A stretch of 45,214 nucleotides of DNA from Flavobacterium sp. IB48. GTDB lineage: Bacteria; Bacteroidota; Bacteroidia; Flavobacteriales; Flavobacteriaceae. The translations under genes and the position numbers were made by a program. Where the stretch lies: the NCBI RefSeq assembly GCF_016405855.1, contig NZ_JAEFCA010000014.1:1-45214 (forward strand). The letters run 5' to 3'. A model generated the notes under the pieces. That model was not told the DNA's origin, ran no database searches, and saw only the letters and a list, made by a program, of their open reading frames with translations. Position 1 is the first letter of the stretch, and each line of letters opens with the position of its first letter. Shown here in pieces: positions 34,693-42,228 of this stretch.

Positions 34693-35030
34693 AAGGTTTA
34701 GTTATTTAATTAGTCATGTTTCTTTTCAAAATCTGTTTCTTTTCTTAGTGGTTCTTCAAGAATTTCAGATTTACTTTCAAAATTGTTTTTTTGTTACTTG
34801 GATTTCATTTTTGTTTTTTTGTTATTTTTTTTAGTGAATTGATATTATTTTTTTTCATTTTTTTAGGCAAAAAGAGTCCCTGTACGAGATATTTCACTCG
34901 TATTAAAACCGTTCCGATAAGGCAAAAGATGACTCGATATATTAGTCAATCAGAAAAAAATGACTAATATTTTTTTTAGATAATCTTAAAAATGAAACAT
35001 TAAATTCTAGCTTGTTTTCTTATTAAAGAT
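34693..35030. other. 338-nt susC leader, gene-free
   Basis: This interval separates the 846-aa lipoprotein gene from susC. It is very T- and A-rich, has no credible gene, and shows no good TAnnTTTG box. The one clear structure is the perfect 10-bp inverted repeat at 34939-34970. Such a long gap in an otherwise tightly packed operon suggests a second promoter, RNA processing site or antisense RNA for susC. Confidence 0.55.
34939..34970. promoter_or_regulatory. 10-bp inverted repeat in the susC leader
   Basis: ATATTAGTCA (34939-34948) and TGACTAATAT (34961-34970) are perfect inverse complements around a 12-nt spacer. On the plus strand a run of T follows, which would make a plus-strand terminator; on the minus strand it would be a leader stem-loop. 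It could equally be a dyad operator. Confidence 0.5.
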
Positions 35031-37571
35031 TTACCAAACTGTAACAGCTTCTGGTTCACTTTGAGGGGAACGAACCGTTTTAGTTCCAGTTGTTACTTCT
35101 ACATAATAAGTAAAGCTATTTTGATTATATTCTTTAGGGGTTATTTCTAATTGATACACATTTCTGTTCACATTCTTCAATGCTTTTTCCGTATAATTTT
35201 TCTCATTTAAGGCTTTGTAAAATACTTTTACCGAAGCAATTTTTTGAGAAGACAAAATCCTGACTTTAGTCACTAAAGATTCACCTTGTTTTATAATGGT
35301 TTGCCTTGTTGGCATTACAATTCTGGTTTCGCCTTTATATGCTGTCGACATTTTAATTTCTGGAATATCTCCTAACAATTCTGTCAAAACTTTATCGTAT
35401 TGATGAATCTGATTTAGACTTCCAAGATTATGCTGTTCTAGATTTGCAATAGTTCCCATTTCGCCATTTGTACTTACAGTCTGCATCAGGCAATCTCCCA
35501 TTTTTTCCCAGGCTTTTGCAACTTCATTTCTTTTTGCAATTAATTCATTAGCCAGTTTTATTTTTTCTTCCTTTGATTTTGCTTTTCCAATTTGTACGTT
35601 TAAACGTTCCATATCAGCTAAAATGCAACCAACATTTCCTTGATATTTTGCGTAATAAAAAGTGTTTAACCAATAATTGTAACGTTCCAGATTTCCTTTT
35701 CCTACAACAAGATTTTTAGCATTTTCATACGTTTTTATAAAATCATATTTTTTCTGATACTTTTCCCAAGCTTCATAATTTGGTTTAATCATTCCAGGAC
35801 CTTTTTTGCCCCAGTCGGCTGTTCTTGGAAAATTAGCATGTCTGTCTTTGCTTCCTAATTTAAATTCCCCACCATCTAAAGAAGTAAACAAATTACCTAA
35901 TTGAGTAGCGGCTTTTGGTCCAAATTGCAGTGAAGCCCACTCTTTATATATTTCACTTGGATTAATGTGGCGAATACTGTCTCCTGGAGATTTATATTTA
36001 TCAGCTTCCCAACCTGATCTTGCCAAAGCCATAAAACTTGGCGAAAGATTTTTTGTTCTCCAGTGAATTCCCATCATTCCTGTACATCCAAAGCGAAAGG
36101 CATCTGAGGCATCTTTCAAAATTCTTCCCGCCCAAAACTGTGGTGTCACCATTGCAGGATCATCTTCAACCCATGAGATTTGCCATTTTGGTCTGTTGTT
36201 GACATTTTTAAAAGCAGACTCAACAGGCGTAAATCCAACTTCTCTATTAATTACAGAAAAAGGCATTTCTTTTGGAAATAAATTGTCAAATTCCGCTCGG
36301 TCTCTTGCAGGACCTAAAACCCAACCACTTGTTGCTAAAGTGAAAGGTGCTTTGACATTGCTTTTTGCCTGAATGGCACTTTGTATATCCTGAATTGTTT
36401 TTTCAACCGCCGCATCATTTTGTCCGTCCCAAGTCCAGGTTTCTGGCGTCCAAAACCAATAATAATCTAACGGATGCGTTGCCATAATTCTAGAAAAAAT
36501 TCCCTCGTACAGCTTTACTCTTGCTTCTTTAGAATTCAAATCAATGCCCTGAGCAATCAATCTTTGCTGTACATCAAACGGAATTGTTAATGGCGTTTCA
36601 GTTCCGATACATGTTTTTACCCCTAAATCTTTTGCCAATGTAAAAGTGTTTCCAAGCATTGATCCAACTTCATCAAAAATCTTTACATTTTCTTTTTCTG
36701 TGTGAGGCCATCCCGATACATTTTTCATGTAAGAAGCGCCATACCTATCTGTTTCAAATAATTGTGAAGCTCCAAAATGATAATCAGAAGTATTTTTAGG
36801 ATAATAAGCCCAAGTACTGTCTGCCGTGTTGGAATGCAAAACCGGATAAGCAGATTTTACAGTTCCGTTTTTATTAAACTGATCTTTTGTGCCAATCCAA
36901 ACCATTGGTTCTGCGCGTTCCCAACCTCCAAATGGGCGTTTTTCAGGATAAGTATGAAATCCGATAAAGTTCATTCCCATTTTTGGTAATTGCGAAATAA
37001 CAGCTTTATAATCTTCTTCATTCCACCAATCCGGTCCTTCAGGAAAATCATGAAAAGGCTGAATACCTCTAAGAGCAAATGCTGGATTATGCGTTTCGTT
37101 GAAACCATTCAGTTTTACAGTATCCAATTTTTCATCAGGAATAATATCGCCATCAATCATAAAACCAACACCAAGCGATTCTATGTATTTATAAGCTCCG
37201 TATAGAATACCTTCTGATGAGCCTCCAACGATAAAAAGCTGGTCTTTTTCTTCAGATTTCAATAAATACGAATCTCCTTCAACTTTTATAACATTACTTT
37301 TGTTTTCAAATTTTTCAAATTGAGACAAAATAATAGCTTTGCCTTTTACTTGCTCTTTTCCTTCATAAACTGCAATTTCCGGAAGTTCCCCAGATCTCAC
37401 ATAAATATATTTCTGAAGTTCCTTAGCAGCCAGAATTTCTTTTGGCGATGCGTCTTTTGCATAATAAATAGTGAGCGTTTTTGATTCGCCACAACTTATC
37501 AAAACAAGTAAAACAACTGTTACACAGATTAATTTTGCTAAAGCTTTTTTGTAATTCATTTTAAAATTCAT
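35031..37571 (-). CDS. Large orphan hydrolase-like lipoprotein (GH67/GH20-type N-terminal domain)
   Basis: An 846-aa lipoprotein (cysteine 27; ATG 37559 is a shorter start). Residues ~30-155 (AKDASPKEILAAKELQKYI, IVGGSSEGILYGAYKYIESLG) resemble the alpha/beta domain that precedes the barrel in GH67 alpha-glucuronidases and GH20 enzymes. A barrel-like region follows (~160-560), starting NPAFALRGIQPFHDFP, with YYWFWTPETWTWDG (E377) and a conserved-looking FGCTGMMGIHWRTK. A helical segment (~600-735) and a C-terminal beta-sandwich complete it. I cannot assign a known family. A hydrolase for uronic acid or amino-sugar groups is plausible. It lies between the isomerase and susC in the operon. Confidence 0.68.
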   Translation of the reverse strand: MNFKMNYKKALAKLICVTVVLLVLISCGESKTLTIYYAKDASPKEILAAKELQKYIYVRSGELPEIAVYEGKEQVKGKAIILSQFEKFENKSNVIKVEGDSYLLKSEEKDQLFIVGGSSEGILYGAYKYIESLGVGFMIDGDIIPDEKLDTVKLNGFNETHNPAFALRGIQPFHDFPEGPDWWNEEDYKAVISQLPKMGMNFIGFHTYPEKRPFGGWERAEPMVWIGTKDQFNKNGTVKSAYPVLHSNTADSTWAYYPKNTSDYHFGASQLFETDRYGASYMKNVSGWPHTEKENVKIFDEVGSMLGNTFTLAKDLGVKTCIGTETPLTIPFDVQQRLIAQGIDLNSKEARVKLYEGIFSRIMATHPLDYYWFWTPETWTWDGQNDAAVEKTIQDIQSAIQAKSNVKAPFTLATSGWVLGPARDRAEFDNLFPKEMPFSVINREVGFTPVESAFKNVNNRPKWQISWVEDDPAMVTPQFWAGRILKDASDAFRFGCTGMMGIHWRTKNLSPSFMALARSGWEADKYKSPGDSIRHINPSEIYKEWASLQFGPKAATQLGNLFTSLDGGEFKLGSKDRHANFPRTADWGKKGPGMIKPNYEAWEKYQKKYDFIKTYENAKNLVVGKGNLERYNYWLNTFYYAKYQGNVGCILADMERLNVQIGKAKSKEEKIKLANELIAKRNEVAKAWEKMGDCLMQTVSTNGEMGTIANLEQHNLGSLNQIHQYDKVLTELLGDIPEIKMSTAYKGETRIVMPTRQTIIKQGESLVTKVRILSSQKIASVKVFYKALNEKNYTEKALKNVNRNVYQLEITPKEYNQNSFTYYVEVTTGTKTVRSPQSEPEAVTVW

Positions 37572-37595
37572 TGTAATTCTTCTAAAAGTTTTTTT

Positions 37596-38417
37596 TTAAT
37601 CCTGATATCTATTTTTTAAAAAATGAAGCATTCTTTCATTAATATTCCATTGATCTACAACTGGCTGTTTAGTATATGGCAGAACAAACATATAAGGCGC
37701 GGGGCCAAATTCTGGTGTTATGCTTATTTGAGATTCACCTTCAATTATTTTTCTTTTTATAATGGCATCCCACCAGTTTAAATGTTTCTCTAAAGCATCA
37801 TTCCACTCTGGAGCAAAAGGATCTGAAACTTGTGCCGCTTCAGTATGACCAATTCTTGCATGAATATGTTCTGTTCTCTCAAGTGCTAAATTCATAGCCT
37901 TTTGCTGATCATCCAAATAAGATTCTGCAACATTTACCCAATGTGAAGCATCTAATGTCAGCTTTAATTCCTGATTTTCTTCTAAGAACTTTTCTGTGAT
38001 ATGAGCTGCAAAAGAAAACTTGTTTCGGTGCGTTTCATGATAAATTGGTATTCCGATCTTTATTTCACTTTTCTTTGCTTCAGCAATCAAAATCTGATTT
38101 TGTTCTTTCGAAAAAAAATCTTTTCCTGTTTGCGAATTAATGCAATAAAATGGTAAACCTGAAACTTTTTCCAGCCACTTATTGTATATTTTTAAATGTT
38201 CCTCAAAATTCGAATCATTGGTGTCAAAATGCTGAGCAATAATCTTTAACTCATATAATTTCGAAATCTCTAAAACCCTTTCAATTTCATTTCTGGAAAC
38301 TTCTTTTGCAATCGCCCACTCCACACCATCATACCCTGCATTTTTAACCTTTTCAAAAAACTCATTCCAATTTAAATTTTCACTTCCCCAGCGAGGGCAA
38401 AAAAAATTAATCTTCAT
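37596..38417 (-). CDS. Sugar phosphate isomerase/epimerase-like TIM-barrel protein
   Basis: A 273-aa cytoplasmic protein of the xylose-isomerase-like/AP-endonuclease-2 superfamily. GYDGVEWAIAKE opens the barrel; GIPIYHETHR, LTLDASHWVNVAE, EHIHARIGH and ITPEFGPAPY carry the likely metal ligands (Glu, Asp, His, Glu). The superfamily covers sugar isomerases, epimerases and dehydratases, so the reaction cannot be fixed. It overlaps the dioxygenase gene by 11 nt, hence they are translationally coupled and probably act in one pathway in the cytoplasm. Confidence 0.85.
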   Translation of the reverse strand: MKINFFCPRWGSENLNWNEFFEKVKNAGYDGVEWAIAKEVSRNEIERVLEISKLYELKIIAQHFDTNDSNFEEHLKIYNKWLEKVSGLPFYCINSQTGKDFFSKEQNQILIAEAKKSEIKIGIPIYHETHRNKFSFAAHITEKFLEENQELKLTLDASHWVNVAESYLDDQQKAMNLALERTEHIHARIGHTEAAQVSDPFAPEWNDALEKHLNWWDAIIKRKIIEGESQISITPEFGPAPYMFVLPYTKQPVVDQWNINERMLHFLKNRYQD

Positions 38418-39285
38418 TTACATTTATTTTTGACTTTATAGCCAAAACTTCTGGCCTTAAAAAAGGTTTATTAACATCAGTAATTTCTTTATAGGAATAA
38501 GGATCAATTCCTGCTACAATTACAATATCACGCAAATCATCAGATGGCGGTAATTTACCATCCTGATCCCACGGTAGCATTGATTCTGCACTCATGTAAT
38601 GATTAACTAAAGCCGTTCTAAAATTTGATGCGGTCTGATTTCTCAATGAACTGTGCAACGTATATCCGTTAAAAAACACTACAGAACCTCTTTTTACCTC
38701 AACCGGAATCATGTCTTCCTCCTTGTACGATGACACATCTACGGTATCAACATCGGCAAAGCTTTTATTCTCATTTTTTACTCTTGGCAAAATGTATCCA
38801 AGTTTATGAGAACCTGGAATAATCCATAAACAGCCATTGTCAATATTTGCATCATCAATCGCAATCCAAACACCAATTAGCGATTTATCTCTGGTTGGGA
38901 TATAAAATTCATCCTGATGCCATGATTGTCCAGCTTTCCCTGGAGCTTTTACAAAAAGCATCGATTGCATACACTTTACATTTTCGCTAACTAAGTTTTG
39001 AAGTATTGATACTATTTTATCATGTTTTAAAAAAGAATAGATAACTTCTGAAATTTTATGCGGAAAATGAATAGCCACATATTTTTTTAGAATGTCTTCG
39101 TCTTCTTCATTTTGTGACGATTCAATAAGACCGTCAATTAAACCACGATTCCCTTTGAAAATTTCTTTTGTTTCGTTTTTTAGAATATCTATCTCATTAT
39201 CAGACAATAAATCTGATACAATTAGATAACCATTATTATCATAAAACTCACGTTGATTTTTTATATCCAGATTCAAATTTGTCAT
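38407..39285 (-). CDS. Phytanoyl-CoA dioxygenase (PhyH) family Fe(II)/2-oxoglutarate oxygenase
   Basis: A 292-aa cytoplasmic protein without signal peptide. The iron facial triad is visible as H123 and D125 (SWHQDEF) and H211 (GYTLHSS), with R223 a candidate 2-oxoglutarate ligand. IPGSHKLG is a typical PhyH segment. The family hydroxylates many small molecules. In this locus a role on a sugar or a sugar-linked methyl or alkyl group is possible, but nothing in the sequence names the substrate. It is the first gene of the 25-kb operon, ~40 nt after the -7-like box of promoter module 3. Confidence 0.9.
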   Translation of the reverse strand: MTNLNLDIKNQREFYDNNGYLIVSDLLSDNEIDILKNETKEIFKGNRGLIDGLIESSQNEEDEDILKKYVAIHFPHKISEVIYSFLKHDKIVSILQNLVSENVKCMQSMLFVKAPGKAGQSWHQDEFYIPTRDKSLIGVWIAIDDANIDNGCLWIIPGSHKLGYILPRVKNENKSFADVDTVDVSSYKEEDMIPVEVKRGSVVFFNGYTLHSSLRNQTASNFRTALVNHYMSAESMLPWDQDGKLPPSDDLRDIVIVAGIDPYSYKEITDVNKPFLRPEVLAIKSKINVNED

Positions 39286-39324
39286 TATTTTAAAATTCTT
39301 ATTATTAAAAATTCATTAACATTG

Positions 39325-39391
39325 CAAATAAAAAGAGTTTTTCGGGAAGATACTGCGCAATAATTGTTTAGTTTATAAACTATTTTAATAT
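39325..39391 (-). promoter_or_regulatory. PUL promoter module, copy 3
   Basis: The 14-bp palindrome TAGTTTATAAACTA lies at 39369-39382, flanked on its right by TTTTAATATTT. On the minus strand the -7-like TTTATTTG (39332-39325) lies 36 nt downstream, exactly as in copy 2. The start codon of the dioxygenase gene is 40 nt further on. The divergent AraC gene starts 52 nt to the right of the palindrome, so the site could also control that regulator. Confidence 0.7.
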
Positions 39392-39434
39392 TTCAAGTAA
39401 TCTTCATAAATTAATTGTCGTAAAAATATTATAA

Positions 39435-40310
39435 ATGAAACCACATGTTCAAAAATTACCATTATCGCAAAATAATTCGTTTGTAGCGAGAACATATTGC
39501 ACACCTAATTTTGAAGTAACCTGGCATCAGCATGTTGAGATTGAAATTATATTTTTTACTCAAGGTGAAGGCTTAGGGTTTATTGGAAATGATGTTAGTG
39601 AATTTAAAACCGGAGATGTTTATTTTATTGGCTCAAATGTTCCGCATACCTTTCAAAAAAGAGATAAAAGCATGATAACCAGTGCCATTGTCATTCAATT
39701 TAAAGAAGATTTTTGGGGAAGCGATTTTTTAAATCTTCCTGAAAACATACATATCAAACAGTTAATTGCTACTTCTAAATTAGGACTAAAAGTCAACGAA
39801 AAACATACAGCTAAACTTGGAAAGCTGATTACTAAAATGCAGGATGGCCCATTTCATAAACGTATTTTACTTTTATACCAATGCCTAACCATATTGACCA
39901 AGAAAAACTGCTACACTAAATTAACAGAACAACAGATTGCTTTTCAAAACATTAAGGAGAAAATTAGAATTGAAAAAGTATTCAATTACAGTATCGAAAA
40001 TTTCCAAAATGAAATCAAAATAAAAGACATTGCAGATTTGGCCGGAATGACGGAGCCAGCATTTTGCAACTATTTTAAGAAAAGTACCAAAAAGTCATAT
40101 ATCAATTTCCTTAACGAAATAAGAATCGGACACGTGTGCAATCTTCTTTTAGAAACTAATCTGCCCGTTTCAGACATTTGCTACGATAGCGGATTTCAAA
40201 CTATTGCCAATTTTAACAAACAGTTTTTGAAACTTAAAAAAATGACTCCATCCAAATACAGGATTTTATACAAAAAAGAATCATTTTATGAAATTCCGGA
40301 GATAGCTTAA
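39435..40310 (+). CDS. Cupin-AraC family transcriptional regulator (divergent)
   Basis: A 291-aa regulator transcribed away from the PUL operon. The N-terminal cupin contains VTWHQHVEIEIIFFTQGEG and FIGSNVPHTF; the C-terminal AraC HTH (~190-280) contains IKIKDIADLAGMTEPAFCNYFKKSTKKS and ICYDSGFQTIANFNKQF. It is a paralogue of the regulator at 14447. Its position beside promoter module 3 makes it the prime candidate activator of that palindrome. A bidirectional terminator follows it. No hybrid two-component sensor or sigma/anti-sigma pair is present, so PUL control probably rests on these two proteins. Confidence 0.92.
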   Translation: MKPHVQKLPLSQNNSFVARTYCTPNFEVTWHQHVEIEIIFFTQGEGLGFIGNDVSEFKTGDVYFIGSNVPHTFQKRDKSMITSAIVIQFKEDFWGSDFLNLPENIHIKQLIATSKLGLKVNEKHTAKLGKLITKMQDGPFHKRILLLYQCLTILTKKNCYTKLTEQQIAFQNIKEKIRIEKVFNYSIENFQNEIKIKDIADLAGMTEPAFCNYFKKSTKKSYINFLNEIRIGHVCNLLLETNLPVSDICYDSGFQTIANFNKQFLKLKKMTPSKYRILYKKESFYEIPEIA

Positions 40311-40380
40311 TTTGAAAATCAAAATATTAAAATTGTTTTAGAAAAAATATCTTCATTTTGAAGTGTTAAAATAATCAACA

Positions 40381-40416
40381 AAAAAAGGTTGCTAATAACA
40401 TCAGCAACCTTTTTTT
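40381..40416. terminator. Bidirectional terminator between AraC and MFS genes
   Basis: AAAAAAGGTTGCT (40381-40393) pairs perfectly with AGCAACCTTTTTT (40403-40415) around a 9-nt loop. With A and T tracts on both sides it should stop transcription of the convergent AraC (+) and MFS (-) genes. Confidence 0.88.
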
Positions 40417-40465
40417 GTTTTTTTAGGCAAGTATATTCTTGGTTCTAAAATCTTATTTCTTTGCA

Positions 40466-41884
40466 CTAATCTTTCTTCCACAAATTTTCCATTTCCTCCA
40501 ATGTTTTTCCTTTTGTTTCCGGAATAAATTTCCATACAAAAAGCATTGCAAGAATTCCCATTAAACCGTAAATATAATAGGCAAAACCGTGATTAAATTG
40601 TTGTACTAAATAAGAATTTTTATCCATAATAGGAAATGACCACGAAACCAGATAATTCGAAATCCATTGTACAGCTACTGCAATAGCCATAGCTTTTCCT
40701 CTAATTTTATTTGGAAAAATCTCAGATAACAATACCCAGGTTACAGGTCCCCAGCTCATTGCAAAACCGGCAACATACAATAACATACATAAAAGTGCAA
40801 AAATTCCCATTGATTTACTTTGAAAAGAAACTCCAAGTAAAATCATTGCCACGGCCATTCCTAAAGCACCAATTATCATTAATGGTTTTCTGCCTACTTT
40901 ATCAACTGTCTGAATTGCTAAAACGGTAAATAATAAATTTACTGCTCCCACAATTATAGTCTGCAATAAAGCATTATCTGTTCCTGAACCCATTGTTTTG
41001 AAGATTTCAGGAGCATAATACAAAACCACATTAATTCCTATAAATTGCTGAAAAAACGATAACAACATTCCGAAAATTATAACTGCCAAACCGTAAGAAA
41101 ATAATTTACCTGAATGATCAGCCAAAGTATTTTTAATCTCAACAAGTATTTTATTTGCTTCCTCTTTTCCATTAATTTTTTCTAAAACCGCAAAAGCTTC
41201 ACTTTCTTTCGACTGAAGCATTAAAGAACGAGGCGTATCTGGAACAAAAAACAAAAGTCCTAAAAAGAGAATAGCAAATACAATCTCAGATGCAAACATG
41301 TAGCGCCATCCTAATGTATCCAGCCATGTTTCATCTCCTTGTTTTGCAATAAAATAATTGACAAAATATACAATCAGCATTCCAAAAATAATAGCAAACT
41401 GATTCATTGACACTAATTTACCTCTGTTTTTTGCAGGAGCAATCTCAGCAATATAAAGTGGAGAAAGCATTGAAGCTAAACCAACTCCAATTCCTCCGAT
41501 CATTCGGTACGTCATAAAGAAATTAATAAAAGTATAATCTCCTTTACCAATTGGTCTAATAAAAATTTCCGGTGCAGCTGAACCAATAGAAGAAAGTAAA
41601 AATAGAATTCCTGCCAAAATCAATCCTTTTTTTCTTCCCAGTTTTTTACTGATAAATCCACTAACTATTCCTCCAATAATACAGCCGATTAAAGCGCTTG
41701 AAACTACAAATCCTAATTGTGAGCTTGCTGCATCCTCTGTTAATCCTAAAGGAAGTACAAAAAATTTCTCTAAAGAACTCACGGTTCCTGAAATGACAGC
41801 AGTATGATAGCCAAAAAGCATTCCGCCCAAAGTGGCGATCATCGTTAATTTCAATAAAAACTTAGAATTTGACACATTATCCAT
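40466..41884 (-). CDS. MFS sugar porter (XylE/sugar:H+ symporter family)
   Basis: A 472-aa inner-membrane protein with 12 predicted helices. Sugar-porter motifs are GFISKKLGRKKG (loop 2-3), YRMIGGIGVGLASMLSPLYIAEIAPAKNRG, QQFIGINVVLYYAPEIF and the terminal PETKGKTLEEME. The length and the extended loop after helix 3 (EIFIRPIGKGDYTFINF) resemble XylE-type D-xylose/hexose porters. It would bring the released monosaccharide into the cytoplasm. It is on its own, behind a 344-nt gap, and convergent to the AraC gene. Confidence 0.93.
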   Translation of the reverse strand: MDNVSNSKFLLKLTMIATLGGMLFGYHTAVISGTVSSLEKFFVLPLGLTEDAASSQLGFVVSSALIGCIIGGIVSGFISKKLGRKKGLILAGILFLLSSIGSAAPEIFIRPIGKGDYTFINFFMTYRMIGGIGVGLASMLSPLYIAEIAPAKNRGKLVSMNQFAIIFGMLIVYFVNYFIAKQGDETWLDTLGWRYMFASEIVFAILFLGLLFFVPDTPRSLMLQSKESEAFAVLEKINGKEEANKILVEIKNTLADHSGKLFSYGLAVIIFGMLLSFFQQFIGINVVLYYAPEIFKTMGSGTDNALLQTIIVGAVNLLFTVLAIQTVDKVGRKPLMIIGALGMAVAMILLGVSFQSKSMGIFALLCMLLYVAGFAMSWGPVTWVLLSEIFPNKIRGKAMAIAVAVQWISNYLVSWSFPIMDKNSYLVQQFNHGFAYYIYGLMGILAMLFVWKFIPETKGKTLEEMENLWKKD

Positions 41885-42228
41885 TTTAATAAAAATATTG
41901 ATTTAAATATTACAAAAAAGGCTTATTTTTTCAGTATTAAAAATTAATTTGCCATTTTTTTGAGCCGAATATAAAACAAGTCCATGAATTAGAATATGAC
42001 AAATTGAAATTTGTAATGATTCTGAATTATAAAACGTATTGCTATTTCTTACTCGAATTTACATTAAAAGCAAACTAAAACTTAAAGCTCTATCCATCAA
42101 CAATATAAATACACAAAAAATATTCGAAGTAATTCAAAAGCTATTATAAGATCTATTAATTAGCTTTAAAATTATTGTAATAAAATAACTACTTCTGTTT
42201 TTATACTAGGCTCTTAATTTTAGTTTGT
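41885..42228. other. 344-nt gene-free interval upstream of the MFS gene
   Basis: No credible gene. A short dyad (ACAAATT at 41999-42005, AATTTGT at 42008-42014, 2-nt spacer) is the only clear structure and could be an operator for the MFS gene. I find no good -7 box and no copy of the PUL palindrome. The left part is the MFS leader and the right part the 3' flank of the GH43 gene. Confidence 0.45.
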
